Positions 9,984 through 18,126 of a DNA stretch of 38,273 nucleotides are shown here, one piece after another. The notes beneath the pieces are model-generated. The model was not told where the DNA came from. It did no database searches and saw only the letters and a list, made by a program, of their open reading frames with translations. The stretch comes from an uncultured Prevotellaceae bacterium (GTDB lineage Bacteria > Bacteroidota > Bacteroidia > Bacteroidales > Bacteroidaceae): contig ONRS01000145.1 in the NCBI GenBank assembly GCA_900320255.1, positions 1-38,273 of the forward strand, in the 5' to 3' direction. The position numbers and the translations under genes were made by a program. Each line of letters starts with the position of its first letter. Positions within the stretch are counted from its first letter, which is position 1.

Positions 9984-11315
9984 ATGAAACATATTATTAT
10001 ATTAGGTGACGGAATGGCCGACCACGCTGTAGAGCGACTGGGCGGTAAGACGCTGCTGCAATATGCTGACAAGCCCATGATGGACTGGCTGGCACGCGAA
10101 GGACGCTGCGGACGCCTCGTTACAGTACCTGAGGGGTTTCCCCCTGGTTCTGAGGTTGCCAACACCGCCATTCTTGGCTACGACCTTAATAAGGTCTATG
10201 AAGGCCGCGGACCGCTGGAGGCTGCCAGCATAGGCTATGAAATGGCCGACGACGACATGGCCATTCGCTGTAACATCATCACCTTGGAGGACGGAAAGAT
10301 TATCACTCACAACGGTGGGAATCTGGAGACTCAAGATGCGGCAGTCCTCATCGATTACCTCAACGAGCACCTTGCAAAGCCCATCAACGAGCAGGAAGGC
10401 TGCGAGCGCGTGAAGTTCATCACAGGCATCCAGTACCGGCACCTCCTCGTCATCAAAGGCGGCAACAAGCACATCGTCTGTAACCCGCCTCACGATCACC
10501 CAAACGAGCCCTGGCGTCCTCTCCTGGTGACCCCCGCCCCCAACAGTCCGGACAGTTCGGAGCCTAATGTTGATAATCGTCCCGTACGCTGCGACACCGT
10601 CGCAGCCCCACCCACTCGCCTCACCCCCCAGCAAACCGCCGACCTGCTCAACGACCTCATCCTCCGCTCGCAGGAACTGCTGGCCCGTCACCCCTTCAAC
10701 ATCGCCCGCCAACAACGAGGCGAACGACAGGCCAACAGCATCTGGCCTTGGAGTGGCGGCTATCGCCCCAGCATGCAGACGCTCATGCAGCAGTACCCCT
10801 CCATCAAGACAGGTACCGTCATCTCTGCCGTTGACCTTATTCAGGGCATCGGCCGCTATGCCGGACTGCATATAGTCAAGGTGCCTGGAGCCACTGGTCT
10901 GGCAAACACGAACTACGAGGGAAAGGCACAGGCTGCCATTGAGGCGCTCCAGCACGACGACTTCGTCTTCGTACACGTTGAAGCAACCGACGAAGCTGGT
11001 CACGATGGCGACCTCGAACTGAAACTGCGCGCCATTAACTATCTTGACCAGCGACTGATACGTCCTATTATTAAAGCAATAGAAGAGATGAACGAGCCCG
11101 TCTGTGTGGCCGTTCTTCCTGACCATCCAACCCCTGTTGAACTGCGCATTCACGTCAACGAACCCGTACCTTTCATCATCTGGCATAAGGGCATTCAGCC
11201 CGATGCTGTCCAGCAGTACGATGAAGTGTCATGCGTCAGTGGCGGCTACGGTCTGCTGCGACTTGCAGCGTTCATGCACACCTTCATGGCCGAGGGGGAC
11301 AGCCTGTCTCAATAG
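9984..11315 (+). CDS. Phosphoglycerate-mutase-like protein, proposed homoserine kinase of the threonine operon
   Basis: A 443-residue alkaline-phosphatase-superfamily protein of the archaeal-type cofactor-independent phosphoglycerate mutase group: metal-ligand start LGDGMAD (residues 8-14), GSEVAN, DEAGHDGD and VLPDHPTPVEL. It is often annotated apgM. It lies 6 bp after thrA and upstream of thrC, with no GHMP-type ThrB in the window. The subfamily found in this context has been proposed as a non-orthologous homoserine kinase, and I favour that role (inference from context and family). Two oddities: the loop after GSEVAN reads TAILGYD where I remember Ser in relatives, and residues about 180-210 are a Pro-rich, Asp-poor stretch that looks inserted, since flanking PPHDHPNEPWRP and TADLLNDLILRSQELL are conserved. 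Confidence 0.85.
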   Translation: MKHIIILGDGMADHAVERLGGKTLLQYADKPMMDWLAREGRCGRLVTVPEGFPPGSEVANTAILGYDLNKVYEGRGPLEAASIGYEMADDDMAIRCNIITLEDGKIITHNGGNLETQDAAVLIDYLNEHLAKPINEQEGCERVKFITGIQYRHLLVIKGGNKHIVCNPPHDHPNEPWRPLLVTPAPNSPDSSEPNVDNRPVRCDTVAAPPTRLTPQQTADLLNDLILRSQELLARHPFNIARQQRGERQANSIWPWSGGYRPSMQTLMQQYPSIKTGTVISAVDLIQGIGRYAGLHIVKVPGATGLANTNYEGKAQAAIEALQHDDFVFVHVEATDEAGHDGDLELKLRAINYLDQRLIRPIIKAIEEMNEPVCVAVLPDHPTPVELRIHVNEPVPFIIWHKGIQPDAVQQYDEVSCVSGGYGLLRLAAFMHTFMAEGDSLSQ

Positions 11316-11337
11316 AAACATCAAATATTACAAAAAG

Positions 11338-13737
11338 ATGAAAAAAACTTTATTATCAATGCTGACATTGTGCATGACCATCATGATGGCCTCAGCACAA
11401 CCACTACTGAAAACACATGTTGAGACAGGTGCCGTAGAAGGTGTTGCCGACGGTAATGACCTTGCCATTTATAAGGCTATACCCTATGCTGCTCCACCCG
11501 TAGGAGAACTCCGATGGAAAGCACCCCAGCCTGCAAAGGCCTGGGAGGGTGTTCTGAAGGCTGACGACTTCGCCAAATGGCCGCCACAGCCTACACGTCC
11601 GGGACTGACCACCGACATGATGAGCGAGGACTGCCTGTACCTGGCAGTGGCTACGCCTGCCACTTCTGTCAGCGACCAGCTGCCCGTCATGGTATGGATA
11701 CATGGAGGCGGATTCCAGACGGAGCACTATGGTGGAGACCTCTGGACAAGTCTGGCACGCCGGGGCGTGGTGATTGTGAGCATTGAATATCGTACTGGTG
11801 CCTTGGGCTTCATGGCACATCCTGAACTGACTAAAGAGTCGAAGGACGGACATTCTGGCAACTATGGTCTGCTGGACCAGATTTTCGCCCTTCAATGGGT
11901 GCAGCGCAATATCCAGAACTTTGGCGGCGACCCTGCTAAGGTAACTATTTTCGGAGAGTCAGCAGGTGCCATCAGTTGCAGCATCCTGGCAGGTTCTCCT
12001 TTAGCCAAGGGACTCTTCCACGGAGTCATCAGCCAGAGTGGCGGCAGCTTTGCCCCCTGGTCTGACGGCTACAGGTCAATGGCAGCTAATGCTTCCCAGA
12101 AAGGTGCCGAGCAGCAAGGATTGGCCTTCCAGAAACACCTGAAGAAGAAGTCGCTGAAGCAGTTACGACAGATGAGTGCCGAGGAGCTTTGTGGCAACGA
12201 TGTGGGTTTCGGAGGTTTCTGGCCCTGCGTGGATGGCTACGTCATCACCGACGACCTCTATCGCAACTACGAGCGGGGCGACTATAACGACGTGCCCGTC
12301 ATCGCCATGACCAATTCTGATGAGGGCGTACTGTTCTCTCGCGAGGTGGAGCCTGCTGACTACCAGACAATGATAGCGTCAATGTTTGGTGACATGAGCC
12401 AGGAGGCACTTAGGGTTTATCCTGGCAACACCAAGGAAGAGGCAACCTTCAGCGGTGGCGACACCTTCCGCGACATGGGTTTTGCCTGGCCAAGCTATGC
12501 GTGGGTGAGCCTTCAGTCGCAGACGGGTAAGTCGCCTGCCTACGCCGCCTATCTCGCGCAGCCTTCAACAGTATCGTTTGCTGGCAACAAGAAGCGTCAC
12601 GGAGTGTCGCATGCTGACGACATCCTCTACTTGAACGGTACCTTTACTGCTCAGCCAGACAAGTTTCCTGCAGAGGCTGCCCTCGCAGAAATCATCCAGC
12701 AATACTGGGTCAACTTTGCAAAGACGGGGAATCCCAACGGCAAGGGACTGCCCTACTGGCCTGGTTTCGATAAAGACAAGCCCACGACGATGCAGTTCAG
12801 CAATGGTGCTTCGCTCATCAGCGTGCCTAACCGTGAGCAGATAGACTTTATCGACCGATTCTATAAGCATAAGCGGGAAGAGACTGAAAGCCAAAGACCA
12901 CAAGTACTGAAATCACGCATTGTGGAGAATGGTGGCACAGGACCCTATAAAATTATTATGACCGAGGTGGAGGGTCTGGACGCCCACACGGTATTTGCAC
13001 CAAAAGACCTGACGACGATAGCTGCCGACAAACCGCTGCCTGTACTGGTGTGGGGTAACGGTGCGTGCTCGAACTCACCGTGGGAGCACTACAAGTTCTT
13101 GAACGAGATTGCTTCTTATGGTTATATCGTAGTGGCCACGGGCTTTATCCCTATGGACGATGAGCCCTATCGCGGCGAAATGTCCACCACACAGCAGCAG
13201 ATAGAGAGCATTGACTGGGTGGAACAGCAGAACGCCGACCCGAAGTCACCCTTTTACAAGAAGATAGACACGAAGAAAATCTGCGTGGCAGGCATGTCGT
13301 GCGGTGGTCTGCAGACGTTGTTCAACTGCGCTGACCCGCGTATCACAGCACTGATGATTTGTAACAGCGGACTCTTCAAGATGGAGAATGCTGCCCAGGC
13401 TGTAGGCGGCATGCCCATGCCACCGAAAGAGAAGCTGAACGAAATTCATACACCTATTATTTATATACTCGGAGGCAAGGAGGATATAGCCTACGAGAAC
13501 GGCATGGACGACTTCCACCGCATCAGCCATGTGCCTGCCATCGCCATCAACTATCCCGTTGGTCACGGCGGCACCTACCGCCAGCCTCATGGCGGCGAAT
13601 TCACCATCCCTGCCCTGGCCTGGCTCGACTGGCAACTGAAGGGTGACCGTGAAGCGGCCAAGATGTTTGAAGGTCAGGACTGTGGTCTGCTGAAGCGTAA
13701 AGACTGGACCATCGAAAAGAATAACCTTTGCAAGTAG
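11338..13737 (+). CDS. Secreted carboxylesterase type B fused to a second alpha/beta-hydrolase domain
   Basis: A 799-residue exported protein. The ATG at 11338 gives a clean signal peptide (Lys2-3, hydrophobic core, cleavage after ASA near residue 20). An upstream in-frame extension lies inside the preceding gene and is rejected. Residues 20-520 are a type B carboxylesterase: the oxyanion region WIHGGGFQ, nucleophile Ser208 in GESAG, and a likely catalytic His in GVSHADD. From about 540 comes a second hydrolase resembling PHB-depolymerase/dienelactone-hydrolase-like enzymes, with nucleophile Ser654 in GMSCGG and a candidate His in GHGGTYRQPHGG. Substrate is unknown; ester side groups of plant polysaccharides would suit the pectin-sugar locus nearby (speculative). 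It sits between homoserine kinase and thrC, an odd place for a secreted enzyme. Confidence 0.88.
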   Translation: MKKTLLSMLTLCMTIMMASAQPLLKTHVETGAVEGVADGNDLAIYKAIPYAAPPVGELRWKAPQPAKAWEGVLKADDFAKWPPQPTRPGLTTDMMSEDCLYLAVATPATSVSDQLPVMVWIHGGGFQTEHYGGDLWTSLARRGVVIVSIEYRTGALGFMAHPELTKESKDGHSGNYGLLDQIFALQWVQRNIQNFGGDPAKVTIFGESAGAISCSILAGSPLAKGLFHGVISQSGGSFAPWSDGYRSMAANASQKGAEQQGLAFQKHLKKKSLKQLRQMSAEELCGNDVGFGGFWPCVDGYVITDDLYRNYERGDYNDVPVIAMTNSDEGVLFSREVEPADYQTMIASMFGDMSQEALRVYPGNTKEEATFSGGDTFRDMGFAWPSYAWVSLQSQTGKSPAYAAYLAQPSTVSFAGNKKRHGVSHADDILYLNGTFTAQPDKFPAEAALAEIIQQYWVNFAKTGNPNGKGLPYWPGFDKDKPTTMQFSNGASLISVPNREQIDFIDRFYKHKREETESQRPQVLKSRIVENGGTGPYKIIMTEVEGLDAHTVFAPKDLTTIAADKPLPVLVWGNGACSNSPWEHYKFLNEIASYGYIVVATGFIPMDDEPYRGEMSTTQQQIESIDWVEQQNADPKSPFYKKIDTKKICVAGMSCGGLQTLFNCADPRITALMICNSGLFKMENAAQAVGGMPMPPKEKLNEIHTPIIYILGGKEDIAYENGMDDFHRISHVPAIAINYPVGHGGTYRQPHGGEFTIPALAWLDWQLKGDREAAKMFEGQDCGLLKRKDWTIEKNNLCK

Positions 13738-13758
13738 TGAAACAAATAATAAGAAGAA

Positions 13759-15102
13759 ATGAAATACTATAGTACTAATGGGAAAGCTCCCATAGCTGAC
13801 CTGAGTAAGGCTGTCGTGAAAGGTCTGGCGGAAGACCGCGGGCTCTATATGCCAGAACGTATCAAGCCCCTGCCAAAAGCGTTCTTCGACACTATTGAAC
13901 GTAAGACTTTCCAGGAGATTGCCTATACTGTTGCCGATGCCTTCTTTGGCGAAGATGTTGAAGCTGATGCTTTACGCCATATCGTCTCTGACACTCTGCA
14001 GTTCGACTGCCCTGTCGTGCAGGTCGAGGACAACATTTATGCCCTCGAGCTATTCCACGGCCCTACCCTTGCTTTCAAGGATGTAGGAGCTCGTTTTATG
14101 GCCCGTCTTCTGCAGTACTTTATTAATAAGGAGCCAGAAGCAGCGAGTGCCAAGGAGGTCAACGTCCTCGTGGCGACCAGCGGCGACACAGGCTCTGCTG
14201 TGGCCAATGGTTTCCTCGGCGTAGAGGGCATCCATGTCTATGTGCTTTACCCCAAGGGCAAGGTCAGTCACATACAGGAGAGTCAGTTCACGACTCTTGG
14301 ACGTAACATAACGGCTATCGAGGTTGATGGGGTTTTCGACGACTGCCAGCGACTGGTGAAGTCGGCCTTTATGGACGAAGAGCTGAACCGCCACATGCGA
14401 CTCACCTCGGCCAACTCCATCAACGTGGCTCGTTTCCTGCCACAGGCATTCTATTACTTTAATGCCTACGCCCGTCTGAAAGAATTGGTACAATCGTCCA
14501 ATTGTCCAATCGTCACATGTGTCCCCAGTGGTAACTTCGGCAACATCTGCTCGGCCTTGTTCGGCCATCAGATGGGACTGCCTGTCAGTCGCTTCATAGC
14601 AGCCAACAATGCCAACGACGTGTTCTATCAGTATCTCCAGTCAGGGCACTATACCCCGAAGGCATCGGTACAGACATTGGCCAATGCGATGGACGTGGGC
14701 GATCCCTCAAACTTCGCACGCATCCTGAACCTCTACTCCAAGAACGACAGTCTGACACCCGAGCAGACACACAAGGCCATCACCAGCCTGATAAGCGGTG
14801 CAACCTATAACGACGACCAGATTCGTGAAACCATGCGCCAATGCTATAAGGATACGGGCTACGTGCTCGACCCACATGGGGCATGTGGTTACAGGGCCCT
14901 GAAGGAACAGCTGCGTCCTGGCGAGATTGGTGTGTTCTGCGAGACGGCTCATCCTGCCAAGTTCAAGGAGAAAGTCGATGAGATTCTCGGTGCTGACATC
15001 GCGATACCCGAACGTCTCCAGGCCTTCATGCGCGGACAGAAGCAGAGTGTCCCCCTTTCCAAGGACTTCGCTGACTTCAAGCAGTTCCTCATGAAGCAAT
15101 AA
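13759..15102 (+). CDS. thrC: Threonine synthase
   Basis: A 447-residue PLP enzyme converting O-phosphohomoserine to threonine. Key features are the N-terminal YYSTNGKAPIADLSKAV, the Schiff-base lysine Lys107 in LAFKDVG, the phosphate/PLP loop ATSGDTGSAV, SANSINVARFLPQ and the PLP-phosphate-binding VPSGNFGNIC. Just before this last motif, residues 244-253 (VQSSNCPIVT) are encoded by an 8-bp-period repeat and replace what is normally a very short turn. The gene follows the esterase by 21 bp and closes the thr block. Confidence 0.95.
   Translation: MKYYSTNGKAPIADLSKAVVKGLAEDRGLYMPERIKPLPKAFFDTIERKTFQEIAYTVADAFFGEDVEADALRHIVSDTLQFDCPVVQVEDNIYALELFHGPTLAFKDVGARFMARLLQYFINKEPEAASAKEVNVLVATSGDTGSAVANGFLGVEGIHVYVLYPKGKVSHIQESQFTTLGRNITAIEVDGVFDDCQRLVKSAFMDEELNRHMRLTSANSINVARFLPQAFYYFNAYARLKELVQSSNCPIVTCVPSGNFGNICSALFGHQMGLPVSRFIAANNANDVFYQYLQSGHYTPKASVQTLANAMDVGDPSNFARILNLYSKNDSLTPEQTHKAITSLISGATYNDDQIRETMRQCYKDTGYVLDPHGACGYRALKEQLRPGEIGVFCETAHPAKFKEKVDEILGADIAIPERLQAFMRGQKQSVPLSKDFADFKQFLMKQ
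14489..14512. repeat. In-frame octamer repeat inside thrC
   Basis: Three 8-bp units, TACAATCG, TCCAATTG and TCCAATCG, are translated as part of a surface turn before the VPSGNFG motif of threonine synthase. The GTCCAAT-type octamer recurs in opposite orientation at 33553-33576, beside another gene. Confidence 0.6.
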
Positions 15103-15139
15103 ACAACCTAAAGAAAATATAAAACTAAACAAGAGAAAT

Positions 15140-17494
15140 ATGAATAGAATCGTCAAGAAAGAACAGTTCTCCGAACGGGTTTTCCTGTTCGAGATAGAGG
15201 CTCCGCTCATAGCACGAAGCCGTAAAGCTGGTAACTTTGTCATTGTGCGCGTCGATCAGAGAGGTGAGCGCATGCCACTGACCATAGCAGGTGCCGACAT
15301 CGACAAGGGCACCATCACGCTGGTTGTTCAGCAGGTGGGGCTGTCATCAAAGAAACTGTGTGCACTGGATGTAGGCGACTCCGTCGCTGACGTGGTTGGT
15401 CCCTTGGGCAACCCCACCCACATCGAGAAGTTTGGTACCGTGGTATGTGCTGGTGGCGGACTGGGCGTTGCTCCCATGCTGCCCATCATACAGGCACTGA
15501 AGGCTGCCGGCAACCGTGTGCTCTCTGTCATGGCCGGCAGAAGCAAGGACCTGATTATCCTGGAAGATAAGGTACGCGAGTCAAGCGACGAGGTCATCAT
15601 CATGACTGACGACGGCTCTTATGGCGAGAAGGGTGTCGTGACGGTAGGTATCGAGAAGTTCATCGAACAGGAGCATGTCGATAAGGTGTTTGCCATCGGT
15701 CCTCCCATCATGATGAAGTTCTCTAACCTGACGGCACAGAAGCATCACATTCCCTGCGAAGTCTCTTTGAACACCATCATGGTCGATGGTACGGGAATGT
15801 GTGGTGCCTGCCGTCTGACCATTGGCGGCAAGACCCGCTTTGTCTGCATCGATGGCCCTGAGTTCGACGGTGCCTTGGTCGATTGGGACGAAATGTTCAA
15901 GCGCATGAACACCTTTAAGCGCGAGGAACAGGAGGAACTGGCCCACTATGAGGATCATTTAGCCCCCCAGTCGTCCCCCGAGGGGGACACAATAGTCCAA
16001 CAGCAGAGTAATGAAGCCCCCTTGGGGGCCGAAGGGGGGGCAGAAGCGTCTCTCACTGACCGCGATGCAGAGTGGCGTAAGATGCTCCGCGCTTCCATGA
16101 AACCCAAGGAGCGCACACAGATAGAGCGTGTGGTAATGCCTGAGCTGGATCCCGTTTATCGTGCTACCACCCGTACTGAGGAGGTGAACATCGGCCTGAC
16201 GAAGGAGATGGCTATGCAGGAGGCCAAACGCTGTCTTGATTGTGCCAAGCCCACATGTGTTGAAGGCTGTCCTGTCAACATCAACATCCCGTCGTTCATC
16301 AAGAACATCGAGCGAGGCGACATTTTGGCTGCTGCCCGGGTGCTGAAGCAGACCTCTGCCCTACCCGCCGTCTGTGGTCGTGTTTGTCCGCAGGAGAAAC
16401 AATGTGAGAGCAAGTGTATCCACTTGAAGATGAACGAGCCTGCCGTAGCCATTGGCTATTTAGAGCGTTTCGCTGCCGACTACGAACGTGAGTCAGGCAA
16501 CATCAGTCTGCCTGAGATAGCACCTGCTAACGGCATTAAGATTGCTGTCGTAGGTTCTGGTCCTGCCGGTCTGTCGTTTGCTGGCGATATGGTGAAGAAG
16601 GGCTACGATGTCTATGTCTTCGAGGCGTTACACGAGATTGGCGGTGTGCTCAAGTATGGTATTCCGGAGTTCCGTCTCCCCAACAAGATTGTCGATGTGG
16701 AGATTGAGAACCTGCGCAAGATGGGTGTCCACTTCCAGACCGACGTCATCGTGGGTAAGACCATCAGCGTTGAACAGCTGGAGCAACAGGGCTTCAAGGG
16801 CATCTTCGTTGGCTCTGGTGCCGGCCTGCCTAACTTCATGAATATCCCGGGCGAGAATGCCATCAACATCATGTCAAGTAATGAATACCTGACGCGTGTG
16901 AACCTGATGGATGCTGCCAACCCGAAGACCGATACTCCCATCAACCTGGGCAAGAACGTGCTCGTCGTTGGCGGTGGCAACACGGCTATGGACTCCTGTC
17001 GTACGGCCAAGCGCCTCGGTGGTAACGTCACGCTGGTCTATCGCCGCTCAGAACAGGAGATGCCTGCCCGCTTAGAGGAGGTGAAGCATGCCAAGGAGGA
17101 AGGCATCAACTTCCTGACGCTCCACAACCCCATAGAGTATCTGGCCGATGAGAATGGTGCTGTTCGGGCTGCTGTGCTGCAGGTGATGGAACTGGGTGAG
17201 CCCGATGCCTCTGGTCGTCGCAGTCCTGTACCTGTCGAAGGTAAGACTGTGACACTCGATGTCGATCAGGTCATCGTTGCTGTTGGCGTAAGTCCCAACC
17301 CGCTTGTACCGAAGAGTATCGAGGGTCTGGAACTGGGCCGTAAGAATACCATCGTCGTCAACGAGGGTATGCAGTCTGCCCGTCAGGAAATCTTTGCCGG
17401 TGGTGACATCGTGCGTGGTGGTGCAACCGTCATCCTCGCCATGGGCGATGGCCGCCGTGCTGCTGCCAACATGGACGAATTCTTGAAAGGCTAA
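15140..17494 (+). CDS. Fused NfnA/NfnB-type flavoprotein (DHO dehydrogenase B-like electron-transfer subunit plus glutamate synthase small-subunit-like protein)
   Basis: A 784-residue fusion. Residues 1-270 match the FAD/NAD(P)- and [2Fe-2S]-binding PyrK/SudB/NfnA family: the flavin-binding RMPLTIAGAD, CAGGGLGVAPM, and a cluster site with Asp216, Cys221, Cys224 and Cys236. Residues 305-784 match the NfnB/GltD family: two [4Fe-4S] motifs (CLDCAKPTCVEGCP and CGRVCPQEKQCESKC), dinucleotide loops VVGSGPAGLSFA and VVGGGNTAMDSC, and a C-terminal GGDIVRGGATVI. Such pairs form NADH-dependent ferredoxin:NADP+ oxidoreductase (Nfn), which can bifurcate electrons. The fused form is often annotated as DHO dehydrogenase B subunit/glutamate synthase. 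The activity is inferred. The interdomain linker (about 273-303) is encoded by GC-palindromic repeat DNA. The gene ends at a strong terminator. Confidence 0.88.
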   Translation: MNRIVKKEQFSERVFLFEIEAPLIARSRKAGNFVIVRVDQRGERMPLTIAGADIDKGTITLVVQQVGLSSKKLCALDVGDSVADVVGPLGNPTHIEKFGTVVCAGGGLGVAPMLPIIQALKAAGNRVLSVMAGRSKDLIILEDKVRESSDEVIIMTDDGSYGEKGVVTVGIEKFIEQEHVDKVFAIGPPIMMKFSNLTAQKHHIPCEVSLNTIMVDGTGMCGACRLTIGGKTRFVCIDGPEFDGALVDWDEMFKRMNTFKREEQEELAHYEDHLAPQSSPEGDTIVQQQSNEAPLGAEGGAEASLTDRDAEWRKMLRASMKPKERTQIERVVMPELDPVYRATTRTEEVNIGLTKEMAMQEAKRCLDCAKPTCVEGCPVNINIPSFIKNIERGDILAAARVLKQTSALPAVCGRVCPQEKQCESKCIHLKMNEPAVAIGYLERFAADYERESGNISLPEIAPANGIKIAVVGSGPAGLSFAGDMVKKGYDVYVFEALHEIGGVLKYGIPEFRLPNKIVDVEIENLRKMGVHFQTDVIVGKTISVEQLEQQGFKGIFVGSGAGLPNFMNIPGENAINIMSSNEYLTRVNLMDAANPKTDTPINLGKNVLVVGGGNTAMDSCRTAKRLGGNVTLVYRRSEQEMPARLEEVKHAKEEGINFLTLHNPIEYLADENGAVRAAVLQVMELGEPDASGRRSPVPVEGKTVTLDVDQVIVAVGVSPNPLVPKSIEGLELGRKNTIVVNEGMQSARQEIFAGGDIVRGGATVILAMGDGRRAAANMDEFLKG
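15959..16047. repeat. In-frame GC-palindromic repeat in the NfnA/NfnB linker
   Basis: The stretch holds the 16-bp palindrome GTCCCCCGAGGGGGAC (15973-15988), a short AATAGTCCAACAG tract, and a second palindromic block rich in CCCCC and GGGGG (about 16017-16044). It encodes roughly 30 Pro/Gly/Ser/Glu-rich residues between two catalytic units and keeps the frame. The CCCC-GA-GGGG core is shared with repeats in coaBC and the histidine kinase. Confidence 0.7.
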
Positions 17495-17509
17495 AAGGTT
17501 AAAAACAGT

Positions 17510-17546
17510 AAAGGCTGCGCCCCTCATGCGGGAGCGCAGCCTTTTT
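17510..17546 (+). terminator. Strong intrinsic terminator after the NfnAB-type gene
   Basis: An 11-bp perfect stem (17510-17520 with 17534-17544), extended by an inner CCC/GGG pairing, is followed by T residues. Only 24 bp remain to the stop codon of the convergent DUF3127 gene. The stem is preceded by AAA and followed by TTT, so it may act in both directions. Confidence 0.92.
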
Positions 17547-17569
17547 CGTTTTTCACTTTCTCACATTAA

Positions 17570-17959
17570 TTAAAACGGCAGGTCGTCGGCACTACCTTCT
17601 GCTGCAGGCTCAGCGGGAGGGAAGGGAGCATCGGCAGGAGCCTGAGGAGCAACACCCTGTACAGGAGCTGCAGGCTGAGCGGGAACAATGCCACGCTGTA
17701 TGTTGAAGGCGCGAATTTCGTTGAACCAACGGCCATTGTACTCATGGGCATCAATATCGAACGAAACGGTCAGTTCCTCACCGTTCTGAATATTAAACTG
17801 CTTGATGCGATCCTCACCGAAAAGACGGAACACACATTTACGAGGGTACTGTCCCGGAACTTCAATCACATACTCTTGCGACATCCAGGGATTTCCTGTA
17901 CGCTGTGAGACACCGCTGTTTGCCGGCAATACGGCAATAATTTTTCCTGTTAATTCCAT
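17570..17959 (-). CDS. DUF3127 family OB-fold-like protein with an SSB-type acidic tail
   Basis: A 129-residue protein. Residues 1-90 match DUF3127, a Bacteroidota family related to single-stranded-DNA-binding OB folds (MELTGKIIAVL, NPWMSQEYVIEVPGQYP, EELTVSFDIDAHEYNGRWFNEIRAFNI). Residues 91-120 are a Pro/Ala/Gln-rich disordered linker. The protein ends SADDLPF, the same kind of acidic tip with terminal Pro-Phe that bacterial SSB uses to recruit partner proteins. The gene is divergent from dnaN across 167 bp. A role in DNA replication or repair as an accessory SSB-like protein is an inference from fold, tail and position. Confidence 0.85.
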   Translation of the reverse strand: MELTGKIIAVLPANSGVSQRTGNPWMSQEYVIEVPGQYPRKCVFRLFGEDRIKQFNIQNGEELTVSFDIDAHEYNGRWFNEIRAFNIQRGIVPAQPAAPVQGVAPQAPADAPFPPAEPAAEGSADDLPF

Positions 17960-18011
17960 AATCTCTTATTGTTTTTTGAATTGTTATTTTTCTCTTTCGT
18001 TCGCGAAATTA

Positions 18012-18019
18012 CAAAAATA
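18012..18019 (-). promoter_or_regulatory. Promoter -7 element of the DUF3127 gene
   Basis: TATTTTTG on the minus strand (18019-18012) matches TAnnTTTG. The nearest upstream TTTG is at 18046-18043, giving a 23-bp spacer that is longer than ideal. Initiation near 18005 would give a leader of about 45 nt. Confidence 0.45.
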
Positions 18020-18051
18020 GTTTTAAATTGAGCAACTTTTTCCAAAATATT

Positions 18052-18083
18052 TTTGTTTATGACATACTATTTTTGTATTTTTG
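18052..18083 (+). promoter_or_regulatory. dnaN promoter with duplicated -7 element
   Basis: TTTG (18052-18055), 20 bp, then TATTTTTG (18076-18083) is a perfect Bacteroidota promoter. An identical TATTTTTG lies directly before it (18068-18075), so the -7 octamer is tandemly duplicated; only the second copy has correct spacing to the -33 element. A 5' leader of about 37 nt precedes dnaN. Confidence 0.7.
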
Positions 18084-18126
18084 TACTCAATTACGAAGAA
18101 TATAAACTAAAAACAATAAGACAATC

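Noticed and set aside
8133..9992. Long open frame antisense to thrA
   Set aside because: Shadow of the thrA reading frame in GC-biased DNA; no family resemblance, and thrA is fully convincing.
10002..11186. Long open frame antisense to the phosphoglycerate-mutase-like gene
   Set aside because: Codon-bias shadow with no domain signature.
11104..11337. Extended N-terminus (78 residues) for the double esterase
   Set aside because: It lies inside the preceding gene in another frame, and the ATG at 11338 gives a textbook signal peptide.
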